In this document: positions 33,501 through 46,912 of the stretch, piece by piece | How the letters are laid out: each line of letters begins with the position of its first letter | Numbering within the stretch: position 1 is the stretch's first letter | Source: Clarkia xantiana subsp. parviflora | Taxonomy: Eukaryota; Streptophyta; Magnoliopsida; Myrtales; Onagraceae | Assembly: GCA_036873135.1 (NCBI GenBank) | Contig: JAPTYO010000023.1 | Location: forward strand, 4,847,834 to 4,911,833 | DNA length: 64,000 nucleotides | Direction: 5' to 3' | The notes under the pieces: generated by a model | The model's input: the letters and a program-made list of their open reading frames with translations, nothing else | Told to the model about the DNA's origin: nothing | Database searches by the model: none | Program-made: the position numbers and the translations under genes

Positions 33501-34424
33501 GGATTCGGAAGGGGCAAATGATCAAACTCAAAGAGGTGCGATGATTTAGATTGGCGCAGTAGACTTGAACATGAGTTTTAAAACGGACGGACGCGGTGGT
33601 GAAACACTATGTCGTTTCGGTGTGAGGACAGGACAGATTTTTAATATAGGTGTAGAATAGGTGTAGATATATAATATTATAGTAAATAAAAAAAAAAAGT
33701 CAACAATGCGGCTACAAAGTAGATAAAATATATATATATAGTTCAAACTTAAAAATGATATAATATTTTTTAACGACGTGATTTAATCCAATGAATTCTA
33801 GCGTTTAGAATTAATTTTTTTTGCCATGTGGCACAATAATACCCATTTAAGGAAAAAAGATTCTAAAATTAATTTTAGACGTTAGAATGGTCTATTTCCT
33901 CATATATCATTATCTATTATAAATCTTAAGTCAAAATTCAGTCTCAAATACGAAATGAGAAATTCTATTCGTATATCACTAATTAGTTTTTATACTAATT
34001 AGTTTTTATAGATCATAAATTGTAAAGTTTACAAAATTACACTTTAAGTTTTATTAGTTTTTATTCTGGAAAAAAAAGATAAACTTATTTAAAAAAAATA
34101 AAAATAAAGTTCATACAAACAAATATGATATATATTTTTATTTTATTTTTTATAAAAATAAAAACCTAAAGATTACTTAAACATTTTTATTATATTTTTC
34201 AGGTTTTTTTTTTCTGCATATAGTTTTTCTAAATATTTTTTTTCATAACTTTCTAATAAACTTATATATTTTTTGGGCTATTTTTAAAATAAAATAAGCA
34301 ATATAACTTGAATAAATCTGAGATAATTATAAATTATAATAATAATAACAATAATATGTAAAATGTAAAATGTAAATGATAATTTAGGAATAAACTTTGA
34401 AGTACAAAATTAGTGATGTTATAT
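33501..34424. other. Intergenic, no supported gene
   Basis: AT-rich. A small inverted repeat (GAATTCTAGCGTTTAGAATT near 33793, inverted near 33866) may be the trace of a short MITE. Nothing else is recognisable. Confidence 0.4.
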
Positions 34425-35086
34425 GGGTAATTGTCAAATTGCTAGCTAAACTTTACATGAATGTGCAAATTGCTATCCAGTCTTTTATTTGTAGCAAATT
34501 GATAGCTGAACTTTTTATATTGTGCAAAAAACTAGCTTCGTCCATCTTTCCATTAGTTTTGGACGGAATATACTTTAAAAAATTGCTAAAAACACCCTAA
34601 AGTTTTACTATAATCATATAATGATATGATATTTTATATAAATCAAATTTTCAAATAATACATGTTAAGAAATATTTTTTAAAAAAAGGCCGTTTAAAAA
34701 TACAAAAAAATATTAATTTATTATATTATTTAAAAAAAATTATAAGACATAAACTTTTAAAAATATTTAATTTTACTTTTTGAACTTTGGGATTGTATAT
34801 TTAACTTATATACATTTTTTGTATAATATATGTCATTCTAAAATTTTATTCGAAATTTATATTTGCTCTTATATAAAAGTTGAGGTTATTTTAGAATCAT
34901 AGTAGAACTTTAGGGCACTTTTAGTAATTTTAGAAAATATATTTCATCCATAATTAACGGAAAAAATTACGGAGCTAGTAAATTGCACACTAGCAAACGT
35001 TCGGCTAGCAATTTGCTACGAAAAAAATAAGTTCAGCTAGCAAATCGAACTTTCACGTTAAACCAGCTAGCAATTTGGTAATTAAC
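34425..35086. mobile_element. MITE with long inverted arms upstream of a gene
   Basis: Left end GGGTAATTGTCAAATTGC and right end inverted CAATTTGGTAATTAAC. Inner words (GCTAGCTRAACTT, AACGGAAAAA, CTAAAGTTTTACTATRATC) are mirrored over about 200 bp per arm. A 9-bp duplication is not clear: ATGTTATAT (34416-34424) and ACGCTATAT (35090-35098) match at 7 of 9. It ends about 250 bp before the ATG of the next gene, so it forms part of its upstream region. Confidence 0.6.
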
Positions 35087-35337
35087 AATACGCTATATTT
35101 ATTATTTTTGCCATCGAGTGATTTACTTTTTTTTTTTTACAGCAAAGCATACGCTCCTCACCTTTTACGTTTTCTTCATTTCCAACGTTATTTCTCCGTA
35201 TACCGCAGCGGGAAAAGAAAATTGAAATTAAGTGAAGAAGAAAGCAGCGGAGTCAAAACATCTTTCTCCATCCTCTTCTTCTTCATCATTCAGGCAGCGT
35301 TGTCTACAGTTGCACCACAGATTTGAACATCTCATCA

Positions 35338-38300
35338 ATGGAGAACGGCGATGTCGATGTGAAGAGGCTTAGTCTCATCGATGTATCCTTCGAGGATGAT
35401 TGCCTCATTAATTCGCCTTTCTCTTCGTCCCCGTTCACTCAACCTACCCCCAGCCGTCCCCGTTTACCAGGTCGATCTCGGCTCCTGCATCTGCGCTGTG
35501 TTTTTCTAGTGTCTTTTGAGTTCGAAGTTATTATGAGATACTGCAATGGAAATTGCTCAAAAGTCACCATAGTTTGTGGAAACATCTTGAAAAAAATGCT
35601 TTTGCAATTGCTAATTAGTTCTGGATGGTTTTCTCTTAATCGAGACCGAGATCAGTATAGGTGGTAGCATAATAGATGGATGATTCTTGAACAAACATAT
35701 TCGGATCTTGAAGTGTAAGGTACTAGTTTAAAGCATTTGGTTGTTTTTGCTCCCAACTTGAATCATCTCAAGATTGTCAATCCAATTCCGGCGATTTAAA
35801 ATAATGTTTGCTCTTTGCATCAATAAGTAGATAGATTAATATGAAGCGCAATGTTTTTAGTAGCTACTTCTGCATTTTAGCTTTGTTTCGTGGACTTATT
35901 CCGGTATAATTCTCAGATTGTAAAGCAGATGAGCAAGGTTTTGATCTCGAGGGGGCTTCAGATAGCAGCCTAGTCTGTAGCGGAGGAAAAACAGTGTCTT
36001 TTTTCGATCAAGATCCAAAATCCTTAGAAAAGGAAGGAACTACAAAAACTAAAAAGTATAACCTGCGTACTAGTCTGGCATGGGATAATGAATTCTTCAC
36101 CAGTGCAGGTAAGTAACTTACTTGCATGACAGAAAGTGCTGATTCTAATGTTGTTTTGGTTTTTTTTTACTGATGCATGTTTTTGCAAATCTTAGGTGTG
36201 CTGGATTCTGATGAATTGAGTAGCATGATTGAAGATTCTGAGAAAATGGAAAATCGTTCACTGCCCAGGATTCTAGAGGAGACACAGAGATCAATTGACT
36301 CGACATCCAGTCTAGAAAGTGATAGCTTGACAATAGCAAGCGATGCTCTGACAATGGCAAGTCTTGAAAATGAGGTAGATGAGTTATTTGGAGATGTAAG
36401 AGCTTCAATTCAAAGATCCAGCAGAGCAGCCACCAAAAGTGCAAATGGAGAAGCTGTACCTGTCCCACCGATTCATCAATGTAACTTCTCTTTTACTTAT
36501 TCATAAATTCAAGATTTCACTTTGCAGTTTGTCTGATGAGTGTGTTGTCATGGCATGTTATAGTTAAGGTAGACAGAAAATTCACCTAATGAAAATGAGT
36601 TGCTCCTTCTGCTACCCATCTGTGTTGTCATGTACCAATGTTATATCAGGAATTTGTGGGTTTCTTTAGTGAAGTTATCTTTTTTGATAACCATATATTC
36701 TCACAATCACACGGTATATATTTTCAGCTTCTAAGAAGACAGACCAGACTTCAAATGGAAAAGTAAGCTTAACATCTCAAGAACTGCACCTTGTTTGAAT
36801 TCATAAGATTTCATCTGATTCATTGGCCATATCACAATGCAGCTCAAACTCAATCCTGCTCCTAAGAAGTTGATTGCAGTCATGGAAAAGTCTGGAAGAC
36901 CCACATCCCAAGCGGCTGCTCACGCACGCACCGTGCAGGTCTGTTCAACTCTAACCAACATTCTTTTGCTTTATTGATTCGATCAATCCTGCTTTATTGA
37001 AAGTAAAGCATGTCTCTTTTGATTCACAGTTGGAATCATTGCCTTCCAAGCCACCAAAAGCAGGAAACCTCAGCCCTGTACCATCATTTACAAAGAGAGA
37101 TTCTATCGGTGCTCATCGTTTAAAAGTAGAAACCCGTAATGCAGAAGTCGCTAACAGTAAGTCCTGCTCTGTATAATGTGAATCAAGGAGCAGATTTTTG
37201 CTGTAATGTTGATGCCAATGTATGTGAGAACTGATGTTTCAGGTAGACGAGCTTCATCAACCAAAACCCAATCTGGTGTTTCTCGCACCATATTACCTAG
37301 GCCATCATCTTCAAGGTACTCTTCCTCGTCTTCTGCCTCAGATAAGATGGACTTCATGACTTCTTCAGTCGATAGTTCAGTCAGTGGCTCTTCTACAAGC
37401 ACAGAAAAGTCACCCATGATCTCCATAAACAAGACTGACGAAGCGAAATCCAGAAAATTACTCTCTGTTCGATCTGGTCCTAATACACCAGCAAGAAATG
37501 TGCAGACTCCCATTCCTAAACGTGTGTTGCCTACCACTAAGTTATCAACCTCTAACTTATCATCTGCTAGTTCAACGAGTGACTTCTCTACATCATCCAC
37601 TTCCACTTCAACACCGAAGCAGAAGTCCACTATACCAAGAGCTAGTGGCCCTCAGAAAGTTGCTAAAGAAGGAAATGCGGGTTCTCACATGCCAAACAGT
37701 TCAAAGCTTTCAAATGATCAACAAATAAGTGGACACAAAACTCAGGGACCTGCTCAGTCATCTCTAAGAAGCTCTTCAACAACAGGGACGGCTGCTACGG
37801 TTCCCAATCTGATGAAGCCCTCTGGACTTCGTATGCCATCACCAAAGATTGGCTTCTTTGATGGGGTTTGGTTCCTTCCCCCTTGATCCTGCTCTTTATA
37901 ATCAATAGTTAACCACTTGGTAGCTACATTGTCTATTTATGTTGTTCATAATTCATTTCTAGTTCTTTTCTCTATTGTATATGATTCTGCCTAAAACAAT
38001 CATACCTGTTCGGGTGAAATCTGAAATCTGTATCAATCATGACAAGGAAACCTTTTCATGCTAGTGTATTTTTTTGCAGGTTAAATCCGGGCGAAGCACT
38101 AACTGCAGTTCGCCCAAACTTGGGAAGCCCCAATCTGCAAGGAGTTCAATCACAAACAGCAGCACAAGAGTAGAACACAATAAACTACCCATGTCTAATT
38201 TGGCACCAAGAACTCAGGAACCTTCGAGTTCGAGTTTCATAGAGAAGGATTCGGTTGCTTCCAGGTCAGCAAAACGGTCTCCTAGCATTTCTCCAAAGAT

Positions 38301-38556
38301 CCATACCAATTCCCCTAATATTGTTGAGGAGGTCAAATCTACAATGTGCAATGCAAATGGACAAGAGACAGCTCTGAATGGAATTGAAGTTGATGATGGT
38401 ATTAAAATTGAGGTTTTAAATGGCAGGATGCCTTTTACTGCAGTTGATTCTCTCTGCAACAGGGATGATTCTTTAGGTTTTGCAGCACCTCGAGTTGAGA
38501 AGAGGATTGAGTCTCCCTCTCCTGATGAGGGTTCATTGGATGAGAAGAGTCACTGA
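35338..38556 (+). CDS. Ser-rich plant protein of unknown function, 8 exons, 655 residues
   Basis: Eight exons with GT..AG borders join in one frame: 35338-35470, 35917-36108, 36196-36480, 36728-36762, 36843-36938, 37030-37156, 37243-37865, 38080-38556 (1968 nt). Exon 2 could also start at 35929, twelve bases later and in frame. The N-terminus is acidic. Residues about 92-125 hold the best-conserved-looking block (Y-N-L-R-T-S-L-A-W-D-N-E-F-F-T-S-A-G, then V-L-D-S-D-E-L-S-S-M). Exon 3 codes for an acidic region, and exons 7-8 for a long, basic Ser/Thr/Pro-rich, probably disordered tail with many S-P and T-P sites. No signal peptide or membrane segment is seen. I recall similar plant proteins annotated only as mucin-like or unc-89-like by composition; I make no functional claim. 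The frame is intact and all borders fit, so it is probably functional. Confidence 0.85.
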
Positions 38557-39394
38557 TACATTTTAATTTAGGTTAAATTTTATGGGATCCATATAGATGT
38601 TTGTTGTAAGATAACAGATTGTCTGCATATCCTATGCAAATTTTTCATTGGTTATGTTAATAATAATTTTAACTAGTGATTTTTTTTTTCCGATCATCCA
38701 TCTTTCGTGCATGTCTTCTTTCTTCAGTCGTTATTATTTGTTATTATGCATTTGCATGTGTCCTATTTGGGATTCTTTGGTTTCTTCCTCTGTTTCGATC
38801 TTTCCGTATCAGATCACGGTCCTGGTTTGGTTATATTTCCTAGGCATGTATAGATTGTGTTGAATCAACCATATTTGATAATTAGGGTTAATTTGTTGAT
38901 GCGGCAATTGAGAATCCATCGGGACTCTTAAGTTTGATAATATGAAATAGATATTGTTTTGGTATGTAAGGATAATTTCTGCTCATAAATTTATATTTTG
39001 GTAAACGCTCAAGTCCAGTTTATGTTTTGGTAATTAACTACTAGTTCAGACCCCTTGAAAGTTGAATAGATAACTTTGATTGTTTTCACAGAGCTCTTTT
39101 TGAACTTGTTCTTAGTCAAGTCTTGCCCTTTTTTTTCATCAGATAAATATGCTATTGTTTTAACTGAGCATTTTTTTTTACTTATCTCGTCTCTGTGCTG
39201 ATTATGTTGATAATGAGACTGATTGGTTATTTGAGAATATAGGATTCTAAATTCCTAGTTTACTTTAGTTCCATTAGTTTAAGAATGTACTATTATGTGA
39301 TTGGTACGACTATGTTATCTTTTGAGTTAATTCTCTTTTGGGTACACTCATTGATGTACAGAATCTTGAGTTCTTGACTGTTTCAGCTATACTA
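38557..39394 (+). other. 3' flank and intergenic, no gene seen
   Basis: T-rich sequence between the Ser-rich protein gene and the ubiquitin gene. The poly(A) region of the first gene and the promoter and leader intron of the second are expected here, but no exact site can be set. Confidence 0.4.
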
Positions 39395-39470
39395 TCAGAT
39401 GCAAATTTTGTTTAAGACTCGCGGAGAATGTTGGCAAATATTTTCGTTAGGACTCTCACTGAGAATGTTG
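39395..39470 (+). pseudogene. Two broken copies of the ubiquitin start
   Basis: CAGATGCAAATTTTGTTTAAG (in part; from 39397) and ATTTTCGTTAGGACTCTCAC (from 39440) are degenerate copies of the beginning of the ubiquitin frame at 39500, and GAGAATGTTGGC follows both. They look like slipped duplications of the intron-exon junction. Neither continues into ubiquitin. Confidence 0.6.
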
Positions 39471-39475
39471 GCTGA

Positions 39476-39733
<258 letters not shown>

Positions 39734-40034
39734 AGTTTGAGTAGATTGGAGTTTTATAACTGTCTTTGGCAAATATGGTTTGGGGTCCTGCAATATGTCC
39801 AATTTAATCTGCTTTTGTGATGCTCAATTCTACTTTCTATGTTGTTGGTCATGTATATGTAAGTACTTTACTTTGTGGTAATATAGCCTTGTGCTGTGCG
39901 TGGTATCTTGATATTATGAAGTTCTTTGAATATTCAAAGATCAGATAATAAGGCATCAAAATCTTTTAGGTATATGTTTGACAAATTAACACCCAATACA
40001 AAATTTGGGCCATTCAAATATATCTTTAGAATTT

Positions 40035-40431
40035 GGGTTAAAACCTATGAACTATTTGAGATTTGCCATATGTAAGATTTGGTATCTGAATTTTAAACGG
40101 TTGATATTTGCTGTCTCAAGTTTCAACTTTGTTGAAATTTGGTTTTTCGTTCATTTTTGCTGTCAAATTTGACATAATGGTGTGAAAAGTTAAAATTGTC
40201 CCTAATACTTTTATGTTTACTCCGGCCACCACCCTACTAGGGAAAATTTTGAGATTTATTTTTCAGTCGGGTCATGTGACAAGCACATGACCAAGTTCTG
40301 TCAATTTTAACAGCAAATTTGGACGAAGACATCAAATTTTAACAAAGTTGAAATTCAGACAGTCAATATCAACAATTTAAACTTCAGACATCAAAATCTC
40401 ACATAGGGCAAACTTTATAGGTTCTTAACCC
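40035..40431. mobile_element. Mutator-like MITE with perfect 9-bp duplication
   Basis: 397 bp; begins GGGTTAAAACCTATGAAC and ends inverted GGTTCTTAACCC. The flanks are an exact 9-bp duplication TTAGAATTT (40026-40034 and 40432-40440). The arms pair over about 180 bp (AACGGTTGATATTTGCTGTC with its inverse, and CAACTTTGTTGAAATT). Confidence 0.85.
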
Positions 40432-40756
40432 TTAGAATTTTAATGGTTGCGCTGTCATTTTCACTTTCTAAAATGGATGGAATTATGTACTTGATATGTG
40501 ATTAAAGTAATAACACAATATCACAATCACAGAATTATGTTAACAAAAAAATAATAGAACACCATAGAATTAGAGTAAAACATGAGCAGTGTGATACGAT
40601 CTCTCATAGAAACAATCAACACAAAGAAAATGATCAAATTCCAAAAAAGTTGAATTCACAAAATTCCCTTAACAGTAGTAGGAAGCCAAGTAACACATTG
40701 AGACAAAGCAGAAACTAGAAACAGAACATGCTCTGAATGAAGTCTGAACCAATAAT

Positions 40757-41945
<1,189 letters not shown>

Positions 41946-42016
41946 GGTTGCTGAGAAGAGTTTCTTCGACGAAGATTGAGACTTGAAGAGTTCCTAGGAA
42001 GTGAGCGCCGCTGAAA

Positions 42017-42063
42017 AAACCCTAGCCAGAGTCTTAACAATTTGCTCTTAGATATATATATAT
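42017..42063 (-). promoter_or_regulatory. Telo-box and TATA box of RPS23
   Basis: AAACCCTAG at 42017-42025 (plus strand) is a telo-box, an element found near transcription starts of many plant ribosomal protein genes. About 30 bp further upstream, TATATATATAT at 42053-42063 is a good TATA box, so transcription probably starts near the telo-box, giving an 80-100-nt leader. Confidence 0.6.
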
Positions 42064-42942
42064 AGTGGAAGGGAAAGGGGAATCAGAGAATGGTCCGATT
42101 TGGGCTTAAAGTAGGGCCCATTAAATATTTACCCGTTCACCTTGTGGGCTTACTCTCAACCTTTTAGCCCCTAGCGCTGATGTCAATGGGCTGCGGCAGG
42201 GATGAAGTAAAAAATTATGTTTAGAGGGGTAAAATTATAAAGTAAAAATTGCACGTCCGGTTTGTCTAACATCATTTTAAAATATTGGTACTTTTATACA
42301 TTAATTTTTATTGGAAATTATTTTATTTCTAGTTTAATCCTTCAATTTTAAGAGTATTATACTTTGTCTCTTATTAGTAATTATTTTATTTTTATTTTTG
42401 CCTCCGATTTTTTTTTTTTGTGGTTTTTTTTAAAAACTGTTATTTTTATTTTCTACAATGTAAACCTTAACATTTAAATTTAAAAAAAATCTTAAAATTC
42501 ACTTTTATAACCATTGTGATTATTCAGTTTAATTTTACAAATTTTTGGGTAAAATTATAAATAAAATATTTACAAAAATAAGTTTAAAGCATGGATACTT
42601 TCAAAGGATCCTAGCAAATCCCACGTCACAAAATATTCAAAATAATTACCCTACCTTTCATGGTGTCTTAATCCCTGGCGGCATGGTACATAAAATGCTC
42701 AGATACTTGATTTAGTCGCGTTAGGAATTTAGGACTTGTATGCAAAAATTTAATAATATGGTTGTTTCCTAGAATAGACAAAGAATAAAGAATTGAGGTT
42801 CCTTATTCCTATGTTTATACCAAAATGGAATCTCAATTCCAAACGGATTGGAATTGCAATTCCGAACTCTACCCCCTAAGAATGACTATTATTTGACTTT
42901 GGAGAATACATTTTCTGGCCGATATTAATGAAAAGATAAGTA
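42064..42942. other. Intergenic, no supported gene
   Basis: AT-rich, with poly-T runs (42409-42432). No repeat pairing or frame that I can support. Confidence 0.4.
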
Positions 42943-42947
42943 TGCCC

Positions 42948-43688
42948 TGTTGGATCGCGGTGGAACTCCGGCACGGCGCTTGACGGTGGTCCGAACTCCT
43001 TAGCTCCACGCAATCCTGCAAAGAGGGGATAGACCGGGCGGTGGCTCGGAATCCCTCTCCGATGCTTAAATGAGTATATGGCAAGAGTAGGCAAGTATGT
43101 CTGTCAAAAAGGTCCTCTCAAACCTGGGGAGTTTCCACCCTTTTATAGGGGAAGTCTAACCCCAGTTACCTGATTTATCGCCTGGGCCGCTGGCCCATAT
43201 CCCGCGTATCTCGCTCATTTATCTGTTACTCCGGATATATCGGCCCACGATCCCGCTATCTTAGCGGATGCGTATCTTGCTCATTTATCTGTTACTCCGG
43301 ATATATCGGCCCACGATCCCGCTATCTTAGCGGATGCGTATCTTGGCCTTATACTCTTGTCGCAAGCCTCGACCACTGTCGGAGACTCCAGAGTTGTGTC
43401 ATCACTGCCCGGGGCCTCTCGCCATCATGACTTGGCCCATTCTTCTCCGAGATCTTCCATCGGGGCCTGCTCACAGGCATCGTGGCCTATTCATAGGCGT
43501 GTTCGTCGGGGCTAGCTGTTCAGCTAACTGTTCACTTCACGGGTCCGACTCCGTCGGGACCTTTCCTTGTCGGGGCGCGTACCGTCGGGACCTTCTCTCT
43601 TGGGCTTTTGGGCCTGATCCAGGGCCCAGTGGGCTGGGCCACCGTCTATTCATCGTTAAGGGCCTAACGGCTACGCCAGAATCCATCA
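42948..43688 (-). repeat. 3' LTR of Gypsy element G3
   Basis: 741 bp. Contains an internal 68-bp direct duplication (CTCATTTATCTGTTACTCCG and following, near 43213 and 43281). A TATAAAA box for the minus strand is at 43141-43147. Confidence 0.95.
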
Positions 43689-43859
43689 TTTGCCCCCAAG
43701 ACATGAGGGACTTTAAAGTTCGTCGTGTCTTTAACTTCTGACCTCCCGATGAATCGGGGACCCTGGCCTTCTCGATAATTGTCTCCACGTGGAACCTCCT
43801 TCGTTGGCCTCCCCGCTGCTTTGAGGGTAACTATTAACTTTGCTGAGAAGGCTCCTTGG

Positions 43860-44700
43860 TTTCTAGCTCACGCCCTCTGGGCGATTTTCGTCGGAGCCTA
43901 CCTACTTAAGGATCCTCAGCTCACGCCCTCTGGGCGGTTTTCGTCGGAGCCTACCCACTTAAGGATCCTCAGCTCACGCCCTCTGGGCGGTTTTCGTCGG
44001 AGCCTACCCACTTAAGGATCCTCAGCTCACGCCCTCTGGGCGATTTTTGTCGGAGCCTACCCACTTAAGGATCCTCAGCTCACGCCCTCTAGGCGATTTT
44101 TCGGAGCCTACCCACTTAAGGGTCCTCAGCCCACGCCCTCTAGGCGATTTTTCGGAGCCTACCCACTTAAGGGTCCTCAGCTCACGCCCTCTAGGCGATT
44201 TTTCGGAGCCTACCCACTTAAGGGTCCTCAGCCCACGCCCTCTAGGCGATTTTTCGGAGCCTACCCACTTAAGGGTCCTCAGCTTACGCCCTCTAGGCGA
44301 TTTTTCGGAGCCTACCCACTTAAGGGTCCTCAGCCCACGCCCTCTAGGCGATTTTTCGGAGCCTACCCACTTAAGGGTCCTCAGCTCACGCCCTCTGGGC
44401 GATTTTTCGTCGGAGCCTACCCACTTAAGGGTCCTCAGCTCACGCCCTCTAGGCGATTTTTCGGAGCCTACCCACTTTAAGGGTCCTCAGCTCACGCCCT
44501 CTAGGCGATTTTTCGGAGCCTACCCACTTAAGGGTCCTCAGCTCACGCCCTCTAGGCGATTTTTCGGAGCCTACCCACTTTAAGGGTCCTCAGCTCACGC
44601 CCTCTAGGCGATTTTTCGGAGCCTACCCACTTAAGGGTCCTCAGCTCACGCCCTCTGGGCGATTTGTCGGAGCCTACCCACTTAAGGGTCCTCAGCCCCC
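43860..44700 (-). repeat. Tandem array of 50-54-bp units in G3
   Basis: About sixteen units with CTCACGCCCTCTGGGCGATT or CTAGGCGATTTTTCGGAGCC and CCCACTTAAGGGTCCTCAG. The first four units (about 54 bp) retain a GTC missing from most later ones (about 51 bp), so the array has two subtypes. It lies in the 3' untranslated part next to the purine tract. Confidence 0.93.
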
Positions 44701-44850
44701 GCTGCTTCGAGTGATCTCACACGTCGGCGAGGATGTCTGCACTTAGAACAATTTGATTAGAGGCAACCTGTTTATCTTATTGATGGCTAAAACATTTTGC
44801 GTCACCTCGGGCGACTTTATTACATCACTACGTCCCTGAAAGCAATTCAA

Positions 44851-46650
44851 TCACTGAACATGACACTTTTTCAAGTGTTCCCCGCTAAAGGCAAGTTTCA
44901 ACTTCCTGCCCTCGAGATCCTCCAATTTGTATGCGTTCGGGGCGGACATCCTCACAATTTTGTACGGTCTCTCCCCTTTCGGAGACATCTTGTCCATCCG
45001 ATCTGAGGAGAATTCGTTTCGACGCCAGACCAGCTCCCTGACAAAGAATTGGCAGGACTTGACTCGTCGGTTGTAATACCTGGCCGTTGCCAGACGCATT
45101 TGAGCTTGGACTTTGTCGGCTTCCAACCTCTTTTCCTCGAGCAGATCTAATTCCAAGCCTCTCATGTCATCATTTGTCACAGGCTCGTAGTACCTGGCCC
45201 GATGCGACGCCACGACTATCTCCACGGGGGCGACCGCCTCCGTGCCATACACGAGGCCGAACGGAGTCTCTCCTGTTGATCGTCTGGGTGTTGTTCTGAC
45301 AGCCCAAAGTACGTTCTCCAACTTGTCGAGCCATTTGCCCTTCAAGGTGTGGACTCTTTTCTTCAAACCCTTCCATCACGATCCTGTTGGCCGCCTCCGC
45401 CTGGCCATTAGTCGGAGCGTGACGAACGGAGACTGTTCGATGCTCGATGTTCAGCCCTTCAAGGTACTCCCTTATCTGGGCTCCATCGAATGGAGGGCCA
45501 TTGTTGCTGATTAACGCCTTCGGGACCCCGCATCTGGACACGATACGGGTCTGAAGGAACTTGACAACGTGACTCCCCGTCGTCTTCGCCAACGTCTTGG
45601 CTTCTATCCCTTTCAAGATATAATCAATTACCACTAGCAAATATTTACACTGACCTTTTGTTTGCGGGGGAGGTCCCATCAAGACGATGCCCCCACCGCG
45701 TGAAGGACCAAGCACTCTTAGTGGACGTCAGGTTGGCTGCGGGAGCCACAATGTTCGGGGCGTACCTCTGGCACGCCTCACAAGTTTGGACTAGCGTTGC
45801 TGCATCCTCGCCCATCGTAGGCCAGTAATAGCCCAAGTTCAGCGCTTTCCTCTCAGTGGATTGGGCCCGATTTGAATCAGCCAACATTCTATCATCGGGG
45901 AGTGCCCCCGTAGTCAGGTACACAACTATCGGGGTCATCCAAGTGGGCCCCTCCTCAGAGCCTGCTTCTATGGCACACGCCTCCGATGGATTAATGACGA
46001 GATCACTCTCTCCAGGAAATGTGCCTTCCGATCTTTCTCGAGGGGTGCCCCCAAGGTAAACTTGCCCAAGGCATCTGCTTCCGCGTTGTCCTCCTTCGGG
46101 ATTGCCTTAACGTCGAGACATTTGAAATTCTCTTGCAAAACTTGTGCCTCATGAATACACTTCCTCATCACCGGGCTCCTTGCTTCGCACTGCCCTTAGG
46201 CTTGACTCCCGATCGGGCTAGCGTCGCACCTCACCTTCAAGTGATCTACTCCCGTACCTTCAGCGATCTTGAGGCCCGTGATGAGAGCTTCATACTCAGC
46301 TTTGTTGTCTGCGGCCCTGAATGTCAAGGCCCACGCCTGTCGAAGGGGCTCGCCTCCACCGGGCGGAATCAGTACGAACCTCACACCTGATCCTTCGAAG
46401 GGCCATCCCCAAGTATTCTCCTCATGAGGTTGTTCTGATTGCTCTGCTATTTCTAGCCATCCTGCCATCGGGACCTCTGCCCCCACTGTGGTTCTTGATG
46501 CTTCATCAGGGCATCTTGCCCCCGCCGCTCCGGGCGAAATCGTGCGTCAGACCTGACGCTTTGTCGGGGCTTCTTGCCCCCGTCACAATTGCCTCCTTCC
46601 ACAGGACCCGCTCCTTCATGATCGGGAGTGTAGACTAGGCTATACAATCA
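44851..46650 (-). pseudogene. G3 pol remnant: archaeal-type RNase H and integrase, no RT
   Basis: Read on the minus strand: an RNase H domain (about 46486-45968; A-D-N-K-A-E-Y-E-A-L, V-R-C-D-A-S, N-A-E-A-D-A-L) whose first T-D-G-S-S motif is altered; an integrase finger (about 45938-45645; Y-Y-W-P-T-M, C-E-A-C-Q); a core (about 45715-45370) with S-N-N-G-P where the catalytic S-D-N-G-P should be, and N-G-Q-A-E-A; and the integrase C-terminus (45366-44851; W-A-V-R-T-T-P, W-R-R-N-E-F, G-E-H-L-K-K). At least four frame breaks separate these. RT and the first RNase H are absent: sequence jumps from gag to the second RNase H near 46650-46900. Confidence 0.9.
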
Positions 46651-46803
46651 GCCAACGCCTTGCCCCTTTCAGCCGCAAATTCATACGCATCTAAGCTATA
46701 ATCACTAGCGCAAAGAAGCAATTCTACCAGGCAACAATCCAATCACATCAAAAACGGGGAACCTGTCCCCCTCCTAGTGCTATTACTTGAATGAAAACTA
46801 AGC

Positions 46804-46912
46804 AAAAAATGATCAAATAGAGAAAGGATGGCTCGCCTGGACCGAAGCGAACGACTCCCAAAAAATGATCAAATAGAGAAAGGATGGCTCGCCTGGACCG
46901 AAGCGAACGACT
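46804..46912 (-). repeat. 55-bp direct duplication in G3
   Basis: AAAAAATGATCAAATAGAG ... GAAGCGAACGACTCC occurs twice back to back with practically no difference. It lies at the place where protease and RT have been lost. Confidence 0.88.

Noticed and set aside
43334..43741. 135-residue ORF repeated at 48566
   Set aside because: Lies inside both LTRs of G3, opposite to the coding strand, with no domain.
44047..44583. 178-residue ORF in the 43.9-44.7 kb array
   Set aside because: Tandem array artefact opposite to the element's coding strand.
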